DNA from: Sediminibacterium ginsengisoli
GTDB taxonomy: Bacteria > Bacteroidota > Bacteroidia > Chitinophagales > Chitinophagaceae
Assembly (NCBI GenBank): GCA_943326215.1
Contig: CALPSK010000033.1
Span: 1-7,713, forward strand
Reading direction: 5' to 3'
DNA length: 7,713 nucleotides
The notes under the pieces are model-generated. The model had not been told where the DNA came from and made no database searches. It saw only the letters and a program-made list of their open reading frames with translations. Position numbers and translations under genes: made by a program. Shown one piece after another: positions 1 to 5,295 of this stretch (its first letter is position 1; each line of letters begins with the position of its first letter).

Positions 1-8
1 CATCTTTG
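1..8 (+). promoter_or_regulatory. Putative Bacteroidetes -7 element for the NTF2-like gene
   Basis: The window opens with CATCTTTG, which matches five of the six fixed positions of the Bacteroidetes -7 consensus TAnnTTTG. Transcription would begin about seven bases further on, leaving a leader of only a few bases before the ATG at 20. The matching -33 TTG would lie outside the window, so the promoter cannot be confirmed here. Confidence 0.4.
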
Positions 9-19
9 TATATTTACAC

Positions 20-493
20 ATGAAAAATCTAATCTTACTTTTATTTACTATTTCAATTTATTCAACTGTTATTGCGCAAAGCCAAAACGAAAGAAAGGTT
101 GCTACTACTCAAAAAGAGCTTTTTAATAAAGTAGCCCAACTTGATAGTTCTTTGTTCGCAGCATACAATTCAAAGAAGCTAGATTTGATGAAAACATATT
201 TCACTAACGACCTTGAGTGGTATCAAGACAATGGTGGACTTATTGGTTTTGAAAAGGTGTTTGAAAATTTCAATTCTATTTTCAATAGAGATTATGACCT
301 TAAAAGAAATCTTATTAAAGAGAGTTTAGAAGTACACCCAATAGAAGGTTATGGGGCAATAGAGATTGGCAAACATCAATTCAAACACATTGAAAATGGT
401 AAACTGGAAATAGGCACTTTCAAATTCTTAATGATTTGGAAGAATGACAATGGTAACTGGAAAATTTCAAGAGTAATTAGTTATGACCATTAG
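20..493 (+). CDS. Exported NTF2-like protein (DUF4440/SnoaL-type fold)
   Basis: This is a 157-residue protein. Residues 1-19 form a signal peptide: a Lys near the start, a Leu/Ile-rich core, and a VIA|Q cleavage site. This supports the ATG at 20 and export to the periplasm. The rest, about 35-157, resembles the cone-shaped NTF2-like domain. There is an N-terminal helix (VAQLDSSLFAAYNSKKLD), a W-Y pair at 67-68, a glycine turn around 72-76, and a C-terminal strand pair ending in a WKNDNGNWKISRVISYDH-like segment. That ending is typical of DUF4440 and SnoaL-like proteins, in which the W-x-I-x-R strand closes the pocket. Many such proteins have no known ligand, and I see no catalytic set that would fix an activity. 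A hairpin terminator lies 38 bases after the stop, so it is probably transcribed alone. The family assignment is fairly sure; the function is unknown. Confidence 0.85.
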   Translation: MKNLILLLFTISIYSTVIAQSQNERKVATTQKELFNKVAQLDSSLFAAYNSKKLDLMKTYFTNDLEWYQDNGGLIGFEKVFENFNSIFNRDYDLKRNLIKESLEVHPIEGYGAIEIGKHQFKHIENGKLEIGTFKFLMIWKNDNGNWKISRVISYDH

Positions 494-517
494 TTGAAAA
501 CTTTAAATCCCGTTTTC

Positions 518-562
518 GCTAGATGTAAATCAAGGACTTACATTAAATCGTGGGTCCTTTTT
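518..562 (+). repeat. Copy 1 of a 45-base dispersed terminator-like repeat
   Basis: This segment aligns without gaps to 2963-3007. Forty of 45 bases are identical, and the differences are at 522, 526, 542, 549 and 553. The repeat starts at GCTA and ends in a T run. It contains the hairpin listed separately at 532-562. Identity covers the single-stranded loop and about 14 bases upstream of the stem, which a terminator does not need. This suggests common descent or a conserved function beyond simple termination. Confidence 0.7.
532..562 (+). terminator. Intrinsic terminator of the NTF2-like gene
   Basis: AAGGACTTAC (532-541) pairs with GTGGGTCCTT (550-559) over ten base pairs, two of them G-T wobbles (538-553 and 539-552). 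The loop is eight bases (542-549). A T run at 558-562 follows directly and overlaps the end of the stem. It lies 38 bases after the stop codon at 493, so it should end that transcript. Confidence 0.7.
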
Positions 563-596
563 GGTTTAAATATTTTAGTATGCTAGATAATATTAA

Positions 597-615
597 ATAT
601 GATGTATATCATAAT
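597..615. promoter_or_regulatory. Imperfect palindrome upstream of the membrane-protein gene
   Basis: ATGATGTATATCAT at 599-612 is a 14-base palindrome with one mismatched pair (604/607), extended by T598-A613. It lies about 52 bases before the ATG at 665. A weak -7-like TAACTTG sits at 635-641. The position suits an operator for a dimeric regulator, but the sequence is AT-rich and the match could be chance. Confidence 0.2.
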
Positions 616-664
616 TTAAGGATAGATTAAAAAGTAACTTGCTCATTCAAAAAACAACATTAAT

Positions 665-1078
665 ATGGAAGGCAAAAAAAATATCGTAATTGGATTTTTA
701 ACTTTGGGTTTCTTTATGATCTATGGTTTTTTGTTAATCTATTTAAGAGACTTTGCTCCTAATAAATTGGAATGGATTAATTCATACAGTATAGGAAAAC
801 ATTTTGAATCACGACTTGCTCATGTACATGGTAATTTATTCGCTGTCTTGAACATTATCATTGGATTTTTATTAATTCAATTTTCAAATCGATTAGAACA
901 GGCTGATAAAATCTCTTGGTTAGCGCTTGGCGGGCTCTTAATGCCATTAGGTATTTTATCGGAAGTCTATTTTGGACTTCCTCCAATTTTAGTATTGATA
1001 GGAGCAATCAGTATGACTAGTTCTGTAATTTGGTTAGGCATTGTGTTTTTTTCCTTAAAAAGCGCTGAAACAATTTAA
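665..1078 (+). CDS. Four-helix membrane protein with an HxH motif, family not recognised
   Basis: This is a 137-residue, very hydrophobic protein with no cleavable signal peptide. Likely membrane segments are about 7-27, 53-73, 84-104 and 107-130, giving a four-helix bundle with both ends on the same side. The best-defined motif is AHVHGNLFAVLN at 52-63, where H53 and H55 sit at the start of helix 2. Other marks are GG at 89-90, a Glu at 100 and GLPP at 104-107. Paired histidines next to a membrane face can bind haem or metal, and small four-helix haem proteins such as the styrene oxide isomerase type have a broadly similar architecture. I infer this only from shape and cannot confirm homology. 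The start follows an A-rich leader without a Shine-Dalgarno sequence. No good terminator lies directly after the stop. The gene is certainly real; its function is open. Confidence 0.85.
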   Translation: MEGKKNIVIGFLTLGFFMIYGFLLIYLRDFAPNKLEWINSYSIGKHFESRLAHVHGNLFAVLNIIIGFLLIQFSNRLEQADKISWLALGGLLMPLGILSEVYFGLPPILVLIGAISMTSSVIWLGIVFFSLKSAETI

Positions 1079-1155
1079 TATAGTTTGCTGTTGAAATATA
1101 CATACACTGCGTTAGTAAAACACCCCCTGAATTCGTTTAAAATCGGTTGATTTCG

Positions 1156-1173
1156 GTTTTGTGAAAACAAAAC
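1156..1173 (+). other. Seven-base-pair hairpin with GAAA loop
   Basis: GGTTTTG-type arm 1156-1162 pairs perfectly with 1167-1173 around a GAAA loop (1163-1166), a GNRA-type tetraloop that stabilises RNA hairpins. No T run follows on either strand, so it is a poor intrinsic terminator. It lies 78 bases after the membrane-protein stop and 86 bases before the amidohydrolase start. It could be a transcript 3' end stabiliser or a leader structure. Confidence 0.35.
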
Positions 1174-1206
1174 TCACTAAAAATCATACCACATAAATGA
1201 AGAAGA

Positions 1207-1258
1207 GTTATTTTATTTTAAGAATATTGCGTAAGTTTAATTACTAAAATAAAATAGT
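1207..1258 (+). promoter_or_regulatory. Inverted repeat framing the -7 element and reaching the start codon
   Basis: ATTTTATTTTA at 1210-1220 is the exact reverse complement of TAAAATAAAAT at 1245-1255. Pairing extends outward by T1209-A1256 and two G-T wobbles (1208-1257, 1207-1258). The 24-base spacer holds TAAGTTTA at 1232-1239, which matches five of the six fixed positions of the TAnnTTTG -7 element. The right arm ends just before the ATG at 1259. As DNA the arms could be operator half-sites around the promoter. As RNA the hairpin would hold the ribosome entry region. No TTG is seen at the -33 distance. Confidence 0.4.
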
Positions 1259-2851
1259 ATGAAACTACTTATTCGCTCCATTCAAATATTGGCGCTCTCC
1301 TTATTGTTACAAACAGTCAATGCGCAAGTAACTCCTGCCCCAGATCGCAATGAAGGTGGAGGTCCTTACACACAATTAATTATAAGAGGAGTAACCTTAA
1401 TCAATGGAACTGGATCTCCTGCAGTAGGTCCAGTGGATATAGTTATTGAAAATAATAGGATTGTAAACATTGTCATTGTAGCCAATGAAGGCATGCCTAT
1501 AAAAGCGGAGCGCAGACCGGTATTAGCAAAAAACGGAAAAGAAGTGGATGCCAATGGTATGTTTGCCATGCCTGGATTAATTGATATGCACGTACACATA
1601 GGTGGAACAGAACAAGGCACACCAGCTGAATATGTTTATAAATTATGGATGGCACATGGTATTACCACCGTTAGAGATGTAATGGCAGGCAATGGCCTAG
1701 ATTGGGTATTAAGCGAAAAGAAAAGAAGTGCTGAAAATAAAATTGTTGCACCCCGTATTTATGCCTACACCGGGTTTGGCCAAGGAAGTAAAAAGCCAAT
1801 TATTACTGCACAAGATGCAAGAGATTGGGTCAATGAAAATGCAAAGAATGGCGCGGATGGAATTAAATTTTTTGGCGCCTCTCCCGAAGTAATGGATGCT
1901 GCTATTAGAGAAAATAAAAGATTAGGATTAAGATCATGTTCTCACCATGCACAAACAGATGTGGCTAGATGGAATGTATTAAATTCTGCAAGAGCAGGTA
2001 TGACAAGCATGGAACATTGGTATGGATTACCAGAAGCTTTATTTGAAAATAAAACAGTACAAGATTTTCCGTTAGATTACAATTACACCAATGAGCAAAG
2101 TAGATTTGAAAATGCAGGAAAATTATGGAAACAAGCAGCAGCGCCCTATTCAGAAAAGTGGAATAAAGTAATGAATGAGTTATTGGCCTTAGATTTTACC
2201 TTAGATCCAACCTTCAATATTTACGAAGCAAACCGAGATTTACAAAGAGCAAGAAGAGCAGAATGGCATGAAAAATACACTTTGCCATCACTTTGGGAAT
2301 TTTATTCACCTAGCAGAAACTCACATGGCTCCTATTGGTTTGATTGGGGAACTGAACAAGAAGTAGAATGGAAAAACAATTACAAACTATGGATGGCTTT
2401 TATCAATGAATATAAAAATAGAGGTGGCCGTGTAACTGCAGGATCTGACAATGGATTTATTTATCAAACTTATGGATTTGGATTTATTAGAGAGTTAGAG
2501 TTGTTGAGAGAAGCAGGATTTCATCCATTAGAAGTAATTCGTTCCGCCACCTTAAATGCTGCACATGCTTTAGGTGCTGAAAAAGATTTAGGCTCGGTTG
2601 AAATTGGCAAATTAGCTGATATCATTATTATTGATGCCAATCCTTTAAAAAACTTACAAGTATTGTATGGCACTGGCGCTATTCACTTAAATCAAGATGG
2701 AAATGCTTCAAGAATTGGTGGCGTTAAATATACCATTAAAGATGGAGTTGTTTATGATGCCAAACAGTTATTGAAAGATGTAAAAGTGATGGTAGATAAA
2801 GCAAAAGCAAAAGAAAACTTTAAAATAACACAGCCTGGATTGGATTGGTAG
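1259..2851 (+). CDS. Exported metal-dependent amidohydrolase (imidazolonepropionase/prolidase-like)
   Basis: This is a 530-residue protein. Residues 1-22 are a signal peptide (KLLIRS, Leu-rich core, VNA|Q), which fixes the start and places it in the periplasm or at the surface. The amidohydrolase-superfamily layout follows. An N-terminal beta strand pair carries LINGTG (47-52). PGLIDMHVH gives the HxH metal ligands H111 and H113. GIKFF carries K203, the likely carboxylated bridging lysine. SHH (228-230) and MEHW with H253 supply the remaining histidines, and GSDNGF carries the catalytic-type D397. The closing segment SATLNAAHALGAEKDLGSVE with GKLADIIIIDANPL (429-462) completes the small beta domain. 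Family members cleave cyclic amides, Xaa-Pro dipeptides or related bonds, and the substrate cannot be told here. An insert of roughly 260-370, rich in Trp and Tyr, separates H253 from D397 and may shape the pocket. All expected ligands are present, so it should be active. It looks transcribed alone. Confidence 0.93.
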   Translation: MKLLIRSIQILALSLLLQTVNAQVTPAPDRNEGGGPYTQLIIRGVTLINGTGSPAVGPVDIVIENNRIVNIVIVANEGMPIKAERRPVLAKNGKEVDANGMFAMPGLIDMHVHIGGTEQGTPAEYVYKLWMAHGITTVRDVMAGNGLDWVLSEKKRSAENKIVAPRIYAYTGFGQGSKKPIITAQDARDWVNENAKNGADGIKFFGASPEVMDAAIRENKRLGLRSCSHHAQTDVARWNVLNSARAGMTSMEHWYGLPEALFENKTVQDFPLDYNYTNEQSRFENAGKLWKQAAAPYSEKWNKVMNELLALDFTLDPTFNIYEANRDLQRARRAEWHEKYTLPSLWEFYSPSRNSHGSYWFDWGTEQEVEWKNNYKLWMAFINEYKNRGGRVTAGSDNGFIYQTYGFGFIRELELLREAGFHPLEVIRSATLNAAHALGAEKDLGSVEIGKLADIIIIDANPLKNLQVLYGTGAIHLNQDGNASRIGGVKYTIKDGVVYDAKQLLKDVKVMVDKAKAKENFKITQPGLDW

Positions 2852-2917
2852 TTTTTCAAGATAGATTTAAATGATCTAGACAGAATTTAAAATAATATGC
2901 TACGCCACTCTACGGTG

Positions 2918-2933
2918 TTATTCTTGAGAATAA
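2918..2933. promoter_or_regulatory. Near-perfect 16-base palindrome
   Basis: TTATTCT (2918-2924) and AGAATAA (2927-2933) are exact reverse complements separated by two bases. The spacer is too short for a good RNA hairpin, so a dimeric DNA-binding protein is the more natural reader. It lies 67 bases after the amidohydrolase stop and 138 bases before the next start. It could also be a chance AT palindrome. Confidence 0.25.
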
Positions 2934-2962
2934 TATAGAAGCTTAAAAAGCAGGCACTGCTG

Positions 2963-3007
2963 GCTATATGAAAATCAAGGACTTACGTTAAATTGTGAGT
3001 CCTTTTT
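2963..3007 (+). repeat. Copy 2 of the 45-base dispersed terminator-like repeat
   Basis: This is the ungapped partner of 518-562, with 40 of 45 bases identical. Two of the five differences fall at the loop ends (2987 and 2994) and one in the stem (2998). The stem change turns a T-G wobble into a T-A pair, so structure is kept. Identity stops sharply upstream of G2963 and shortly after the T run. Confidence 0.7.
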
Positions 3008-3008
3008 T
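2977..3008 (+). terminator. Intrinsic terminator of the amidohydrolase gene
   Basis: AAGGACTTAC (2977-2986) pairs with GTGAGTCCTT (2995-3004) in ten pairs with one G-T wobble (2984-2997). The loop is eight bases, and T3003-T3008 form the run. It lies 125 bases after the amidohydrolase stop, a long 3' tail, and separates that gene from the one at 3072. Confidence 0.75.
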
Positions 3009-3019
3009 ATTCTTATAAA

Positions 3020-3053
3020 TTGATTAACTTTAATACATTATTTATTATTTTTT
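3020..3053 (+). promoter_or_regulatory. Possible promoter of the CarboxypepD_reg-like gene
   Basis: TTG at 3020-3022 and TATTTTTT at 3046-3053 resemble the -33 TTG and -7 TAnnTTTG elements, with 23 bases between them. The last position of the -7 box is T instead of G, and the stretch is so T-rich that shifted readings are possible. It lies just after the terminator and before the start at 3072. Confidence 0.3.
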
Positions 3054-3071
3054 GATTAAATCTTTATATGT

Positions 3072-4379
3072 ATGAACAAAATGAAATCTTACCTATTTTA
3101 TTTTAGATGCATAATGGGATTGTTTTTCTTTTTTCTTGCTATAATACAATCAGAAGCACAAATAAATCCTACTAACAATTCAGATTCTAGTTCATTTAAA
3201 TATTTTAAAGGAACTATTTTGGATAGTAAAACAAAGAATGAATTAACTTTTGCAAGCATTACAATTTCTGGATCAAATATTTCTACCATTAGTAATAGTG
3301 AAGGAAATTTTTTAATCAAAATTCCTACAGATAGACAAGATGCAAGTCTTATTATTTCATTTTTAGGATATAAAGATAAAGTTGTTTCAATCAAAGACTT
3401 GAAGCAAGAAAAAAATTTATTGTATTTAGAACCTGTCAATATTCTACTCAAAGAAGTAGTTGTAAATGTGATGGATGCCAATAAAATATTTTCAAATGTT
3501 CTCAATAATCGTTCAAAAAATTATGGAGACAGCCCTATTCAAATGATTAGTTTTTACAGAGAATCAATAAAAAAAAGACGTACATATATCTCAGTTTTAG
3601 AATCTATTGTAGATATTCAAAAAATGCCATTTTCAACAGGTTTGCAAGATCAAGTCAATATTTTAAAGGGCAGAAAAAATGCTGATTATACTAAATTAGA
3701 TACTGTAAACTTTAAATTAGAAGGAGGGCTTTTCTCAGCCTTATACATTGATATAATTAAAGATCCAAGTAATATATTCTCAGAAAATGTATTTGAATTA
3801 TATGATTTTCACTTTGAGGATATTACCCAAATTAATGATAAGCAGGTCTTGATTATCTCTTTTAAACAGAAATTATCCAATGAAGATCCGAACCCCCTCT
3901 ATAGCGGAAAATTATTTATCGATGCAAAAAGTTTTGCTATTATAAGTGCAACCTTTCAACTTAATGTTGAAAATAAAATCAAAGCAGGACTAATTTTTAC
4001 ACGTAAAAAACCAAAAGGAGTTGTTATTTATCCAACAGAAGTTAGCTATCAGGTTGATTACCGACAACAAAATAATAAATGGATTTTTTCTTATTCTCGT
4101 GGAGATATTACATTTAAACTAAATTGGGATAAATGGATATTTAATACTACCTATAATACTACTTTTGAATTGGTGAATACTGATTGGCAAAATCAAGACA
4201 GTAAGGCGCAAATAAACACTCAAAAACTGAGCCCCTATGTAATTATGTCTGATAAAATTCCCAAATCTGTAGACTTAGAATTTTGGGGTGAATATAATAT
4301 CATAGAACCTGAAAAATCTATTGAGTCAGCTATCAAAAAAATTCAAAGAAAAAAGTTGCAGGAGATATTAATTGAATAA
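3072..4379 (+). CDS. Exported protein with N-terminal CarboxypepD_reg-like domain
   Basis: This is a 435-residue protein with a long signal peptide (residues 1-29: positive MNKMKSYLFYFR, a Phe-rich core, SEA|Q). Residues 45-131 are a carboxypeptidase-regulatory-like beta sandwich, marked by FKGTILDSKTKNELTFASI, a NSEGNFLIKIP turn, FLGYKDK, and a closing LLKEVVV strand. In TonB-dependent receptors this domain precedes the plug, but no plug or barrel follows here. Residues 140-395 form a mixed beta-rich region of unknown function with many Tyr, Trp and Lys residues. The end carries FWGEYNIIEPEKSIESAI (about 408-425), a pattern I recall from similar Bacteroidetes proteins of unknown function. 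It is likely periplasmic or attached to the outer membrane. The ATG at 3072 is favoured because it gives the complete positive N-region; Met4 and Met15 are alternatives. It is AT-richer than the amidohydrolase. The role is unknown. Confidence 0.9.
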   Translation: MNKMKSYLFYFRCIMGLFFFFLAIIQSEAQINPTNNSDSSSFKYFKGTILDSKTKNELTFASITISGSNISTISNSEGNFLIKIPTDRQDASLIISFLGYKDKVVSIKDLKQEKNLLYLEPVNILLKEVVVNVMDANKIFSNVLNNRSKNYGDSPIQMISFYRESIKKRRTYISVLESIVDIQKMPFSTGLQDQVNILKGRKNADYTKLDTVNFKLEGGLFSALYIDIIKDPSNIFSENVFELYDFHFEDITQINDKQVLIISFKQKLSNEDPNPLYSGKLFIDAKSFAIISATFQLNVENKIKAGLIFTRKKPKGVVIYPTEVSYQVDYRQQNNKWIFSYSRGDITFKLNWDKWIFNTTYNTTFELVNTDWQNQDSKAQINTQKLSPYVIMSDKIPKSVDLEFWGEYNIIEPEKSIESAIKKIQRKKLQEILIE

Positions 4380-4480
4380 TATATTATGTAGCTTTTCTTT
4401 ATCTTAATGCTGGGCTATCTTTTACAAGGGAGCTTCTTTCCAACTGATATTAAAGCAGGTATAATGGATACTTTTAATGG

Positions 4481-4535
4481 AATCTTATTCATAAAATTAT
4501 TTTATGAATAAGATTAGTTTGTTTTATTTTTTTTA
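4481..4535 (+). terminator. Perfect 16-bp inverted repeat with T-rich tail
   Basis: Arm 4481-4496 is the exact reverse complement of arm 4500-4515, with three bases (TTA) between them. A T-rich stretch follows at 4517-4535, including a run of eight Ts. It fits an intrinsic terminator for the gene ending at 4379, about 100 bases upstream. The stem has only two G-C pairs, so its stability comes from length. Part of the arm (CTTATTCA) recurs at 4540-4547 just before the next promoter element. Confidence 0.6.
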
Positions 4536-4549
4536 TGTCCTTATTCAAA

Positions 4550-4557
4550 TAAATTTG
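4550..4557 (+). promoter_or_regulatory. -7 promoter element of the caspase-like gene
   Basis: TAAATTTG matches every fixed base of the Bacteroidetes TAnnTTTG consensus and lies 50 bases before the ATG at 4608, giving a leader of about 44 bases. The nearest upstream TTG, at 4519-4521, is 28 bases away, longer than usual for a -33 box, so the upstream element is uncertain. Confidence 0.45.
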
Positions 4558-4607
4558 TCAATTATAAATAAGTTGGCAAAAACTTTCGAAGACACAAAAA
4601 ATATACA

Positions 4608-5225
4608 ATGACAGCAAAAATTAAGGAAAAAGGCATTTATTGTATTGAAGGGCTTTGGGATCATGGAAATATTCAAGACCAAACAACTGTACTTCCAATT
4701 TTAGATTTACTTCAAAAGAGAGGTTATTGCGATTATATTTATCATGACTGTGCTACCAAATCCGAACTTGAATATTTTCTTGGCAAGTGGAAGAATAAAA
4801 TAATCAATGAAAAATACCCAATTCTATATTTAGCGTTCCATGGAGACCCAAACTATATATTTCTAACTCATAAAGACAAATATTCTCTTGCAGAATTAGC
4901 TGACTTTTTAGGAGATAAGTGCACAGGTAAAATTATTTACTTTGGATCATGCTCTACTTTAAACATTGACAAACGTAGAATTAATTCCTTCCTTAAAAAA
5001 ACAGGGGCTATTGCTGCAATTGGATATAAAAGAGAAATTGACTGGATACAATCAGCAGCTTGCGATTTATTTGTATTTGAAGCTTTGCAAAGTGACAAGC
5101 TTGACACAAAAGGGATTAAAAATATGTACAAGAAAATAATTAGTGATTATGGAAACTTACATAAAATTTTAAAATTAAGATTTGTAATTAATGATAAACT
5201 ACATTTTAGTAGGCAAAGAAAATAA
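4608..5225 (+). CDS. Caspase/CHAT-like protein, probable DUF6642 family
   Basis: This is a 205-residue protein without a signal peptide or membrane segment, so it should be cytoplasmic. The core resembles a clan CD (caspase/CHAT) peptidase. A hydrophobic strand PILYLAFHGDP carries H78-G79. About 36 residues later, strand GKIIYFGSCSTL carries C115 after a small residue, the usual order and spacing of the His-Cys dyad. Before the core come GIYCIEGLWDHG (9-20) and DYIYHDCAT (42-50); after it come AIAAIGYKREIDW (134-146) and SDYGNLHKIL (179-188). The overall pattern matches what I remember as DUF6642, a small family of unknown function; I could not check this. No substrate, sensor or effector domain is fused to it. 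It has its own -7 element and converges on the next gene. Peptidase activity is inferred from the dyad only, and the fold could be catalytically silent. Confidence 0.88.
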   Translation: MTAKIKEKGIYCIEGLWDHGNIQDQTTVLPILDLLQKRGYCDYIYHDCATKSELEYFLGKWKNKIINEKYPILYLAFHGDPNYIFLTHKDKYSLAELADFLGDKCTGKIIYFGSCSTLNIDKRRINSFLKKTGAIAAIGYKREIDWIQSAACDLFVFEALQSDKLDTKGIKNMYKKIISDYGNLHKILKLRFVINDKLHFSRQRK

Positions 5226-5295
5226 AACTAAATCCATTAAACAATACTTCTTATAAAAATGTATTTGGCTTAGACTAAATATTACGCCACGCGTA
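5226..5295. other. Short convergent intergenic region with weak hairpins
   Basis: Only 70 bases separate two convergent stops, so transcripts from both sides must end here or overlap. TATTTGG (5262-5268) pairs with CTAAATA (5275-5281) on the + strand with one wobble. On the minus strand a mismatch weakens it, but CATTTTTAT follows there. TACGC/GCGTA (5283-5287 and 5291-5295) form a five-pair hairpin just after the minus-strand stop. None is a convincing intrinsic terminator. Confidence 0.3.

Noticed and set aside
1197..1247. 16-codon frame (starting MKKSYF) upstream of the amidohydrolase, a possible leader peptide
   Set aside because: The putative -7 element lies inside it, so it would not be transcribed from that promoter. 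It has no codon pattern suggesting attenuation.
1366..1620. 84-codon minus-strand open frame
   Set aside because: It lies wholly inside the amidohydrolase gene, opposite its metal-binding region. The protein reads as an antisense by-product with no recognisable domain.
2963..3007. Integron attC site, because small lone genes are followed by hairpins and GTTAAAT fits GTTRRRY
   Set aside because: The motif is in the hairpin loop rather than at the end of a long imperfect stem, it is absent from copy 1, and no matching RYYYAAC partner or integrase is present.
3098..3505. 135-codon minus-strand open frame
   Set aside because: It is antisense to the conserved CarboxypepD_reg-like domain on the plus strand, which explains the sequence better.
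3072..4379. TonB-dependent receptor, suggested by the N-terminal domain and the EVVV strand
   Set aside because: The protein is 435 residues and has no plug or barrel sequence after the first domain.
4407..4511. 34-codon plus-strand open frame with a hydrophobic start, ending inside the 16-bp inverted repeat
   Set aside because: Its last codons are built from the palindrome, and there is no promoter or ribosome site. It could be a gene remnant but cannot be supported.
4937..5131. 64-codon minus-strand open frame
   Set aside because: It is antisense to the core of the caspase-like gene, with no signal or family features.
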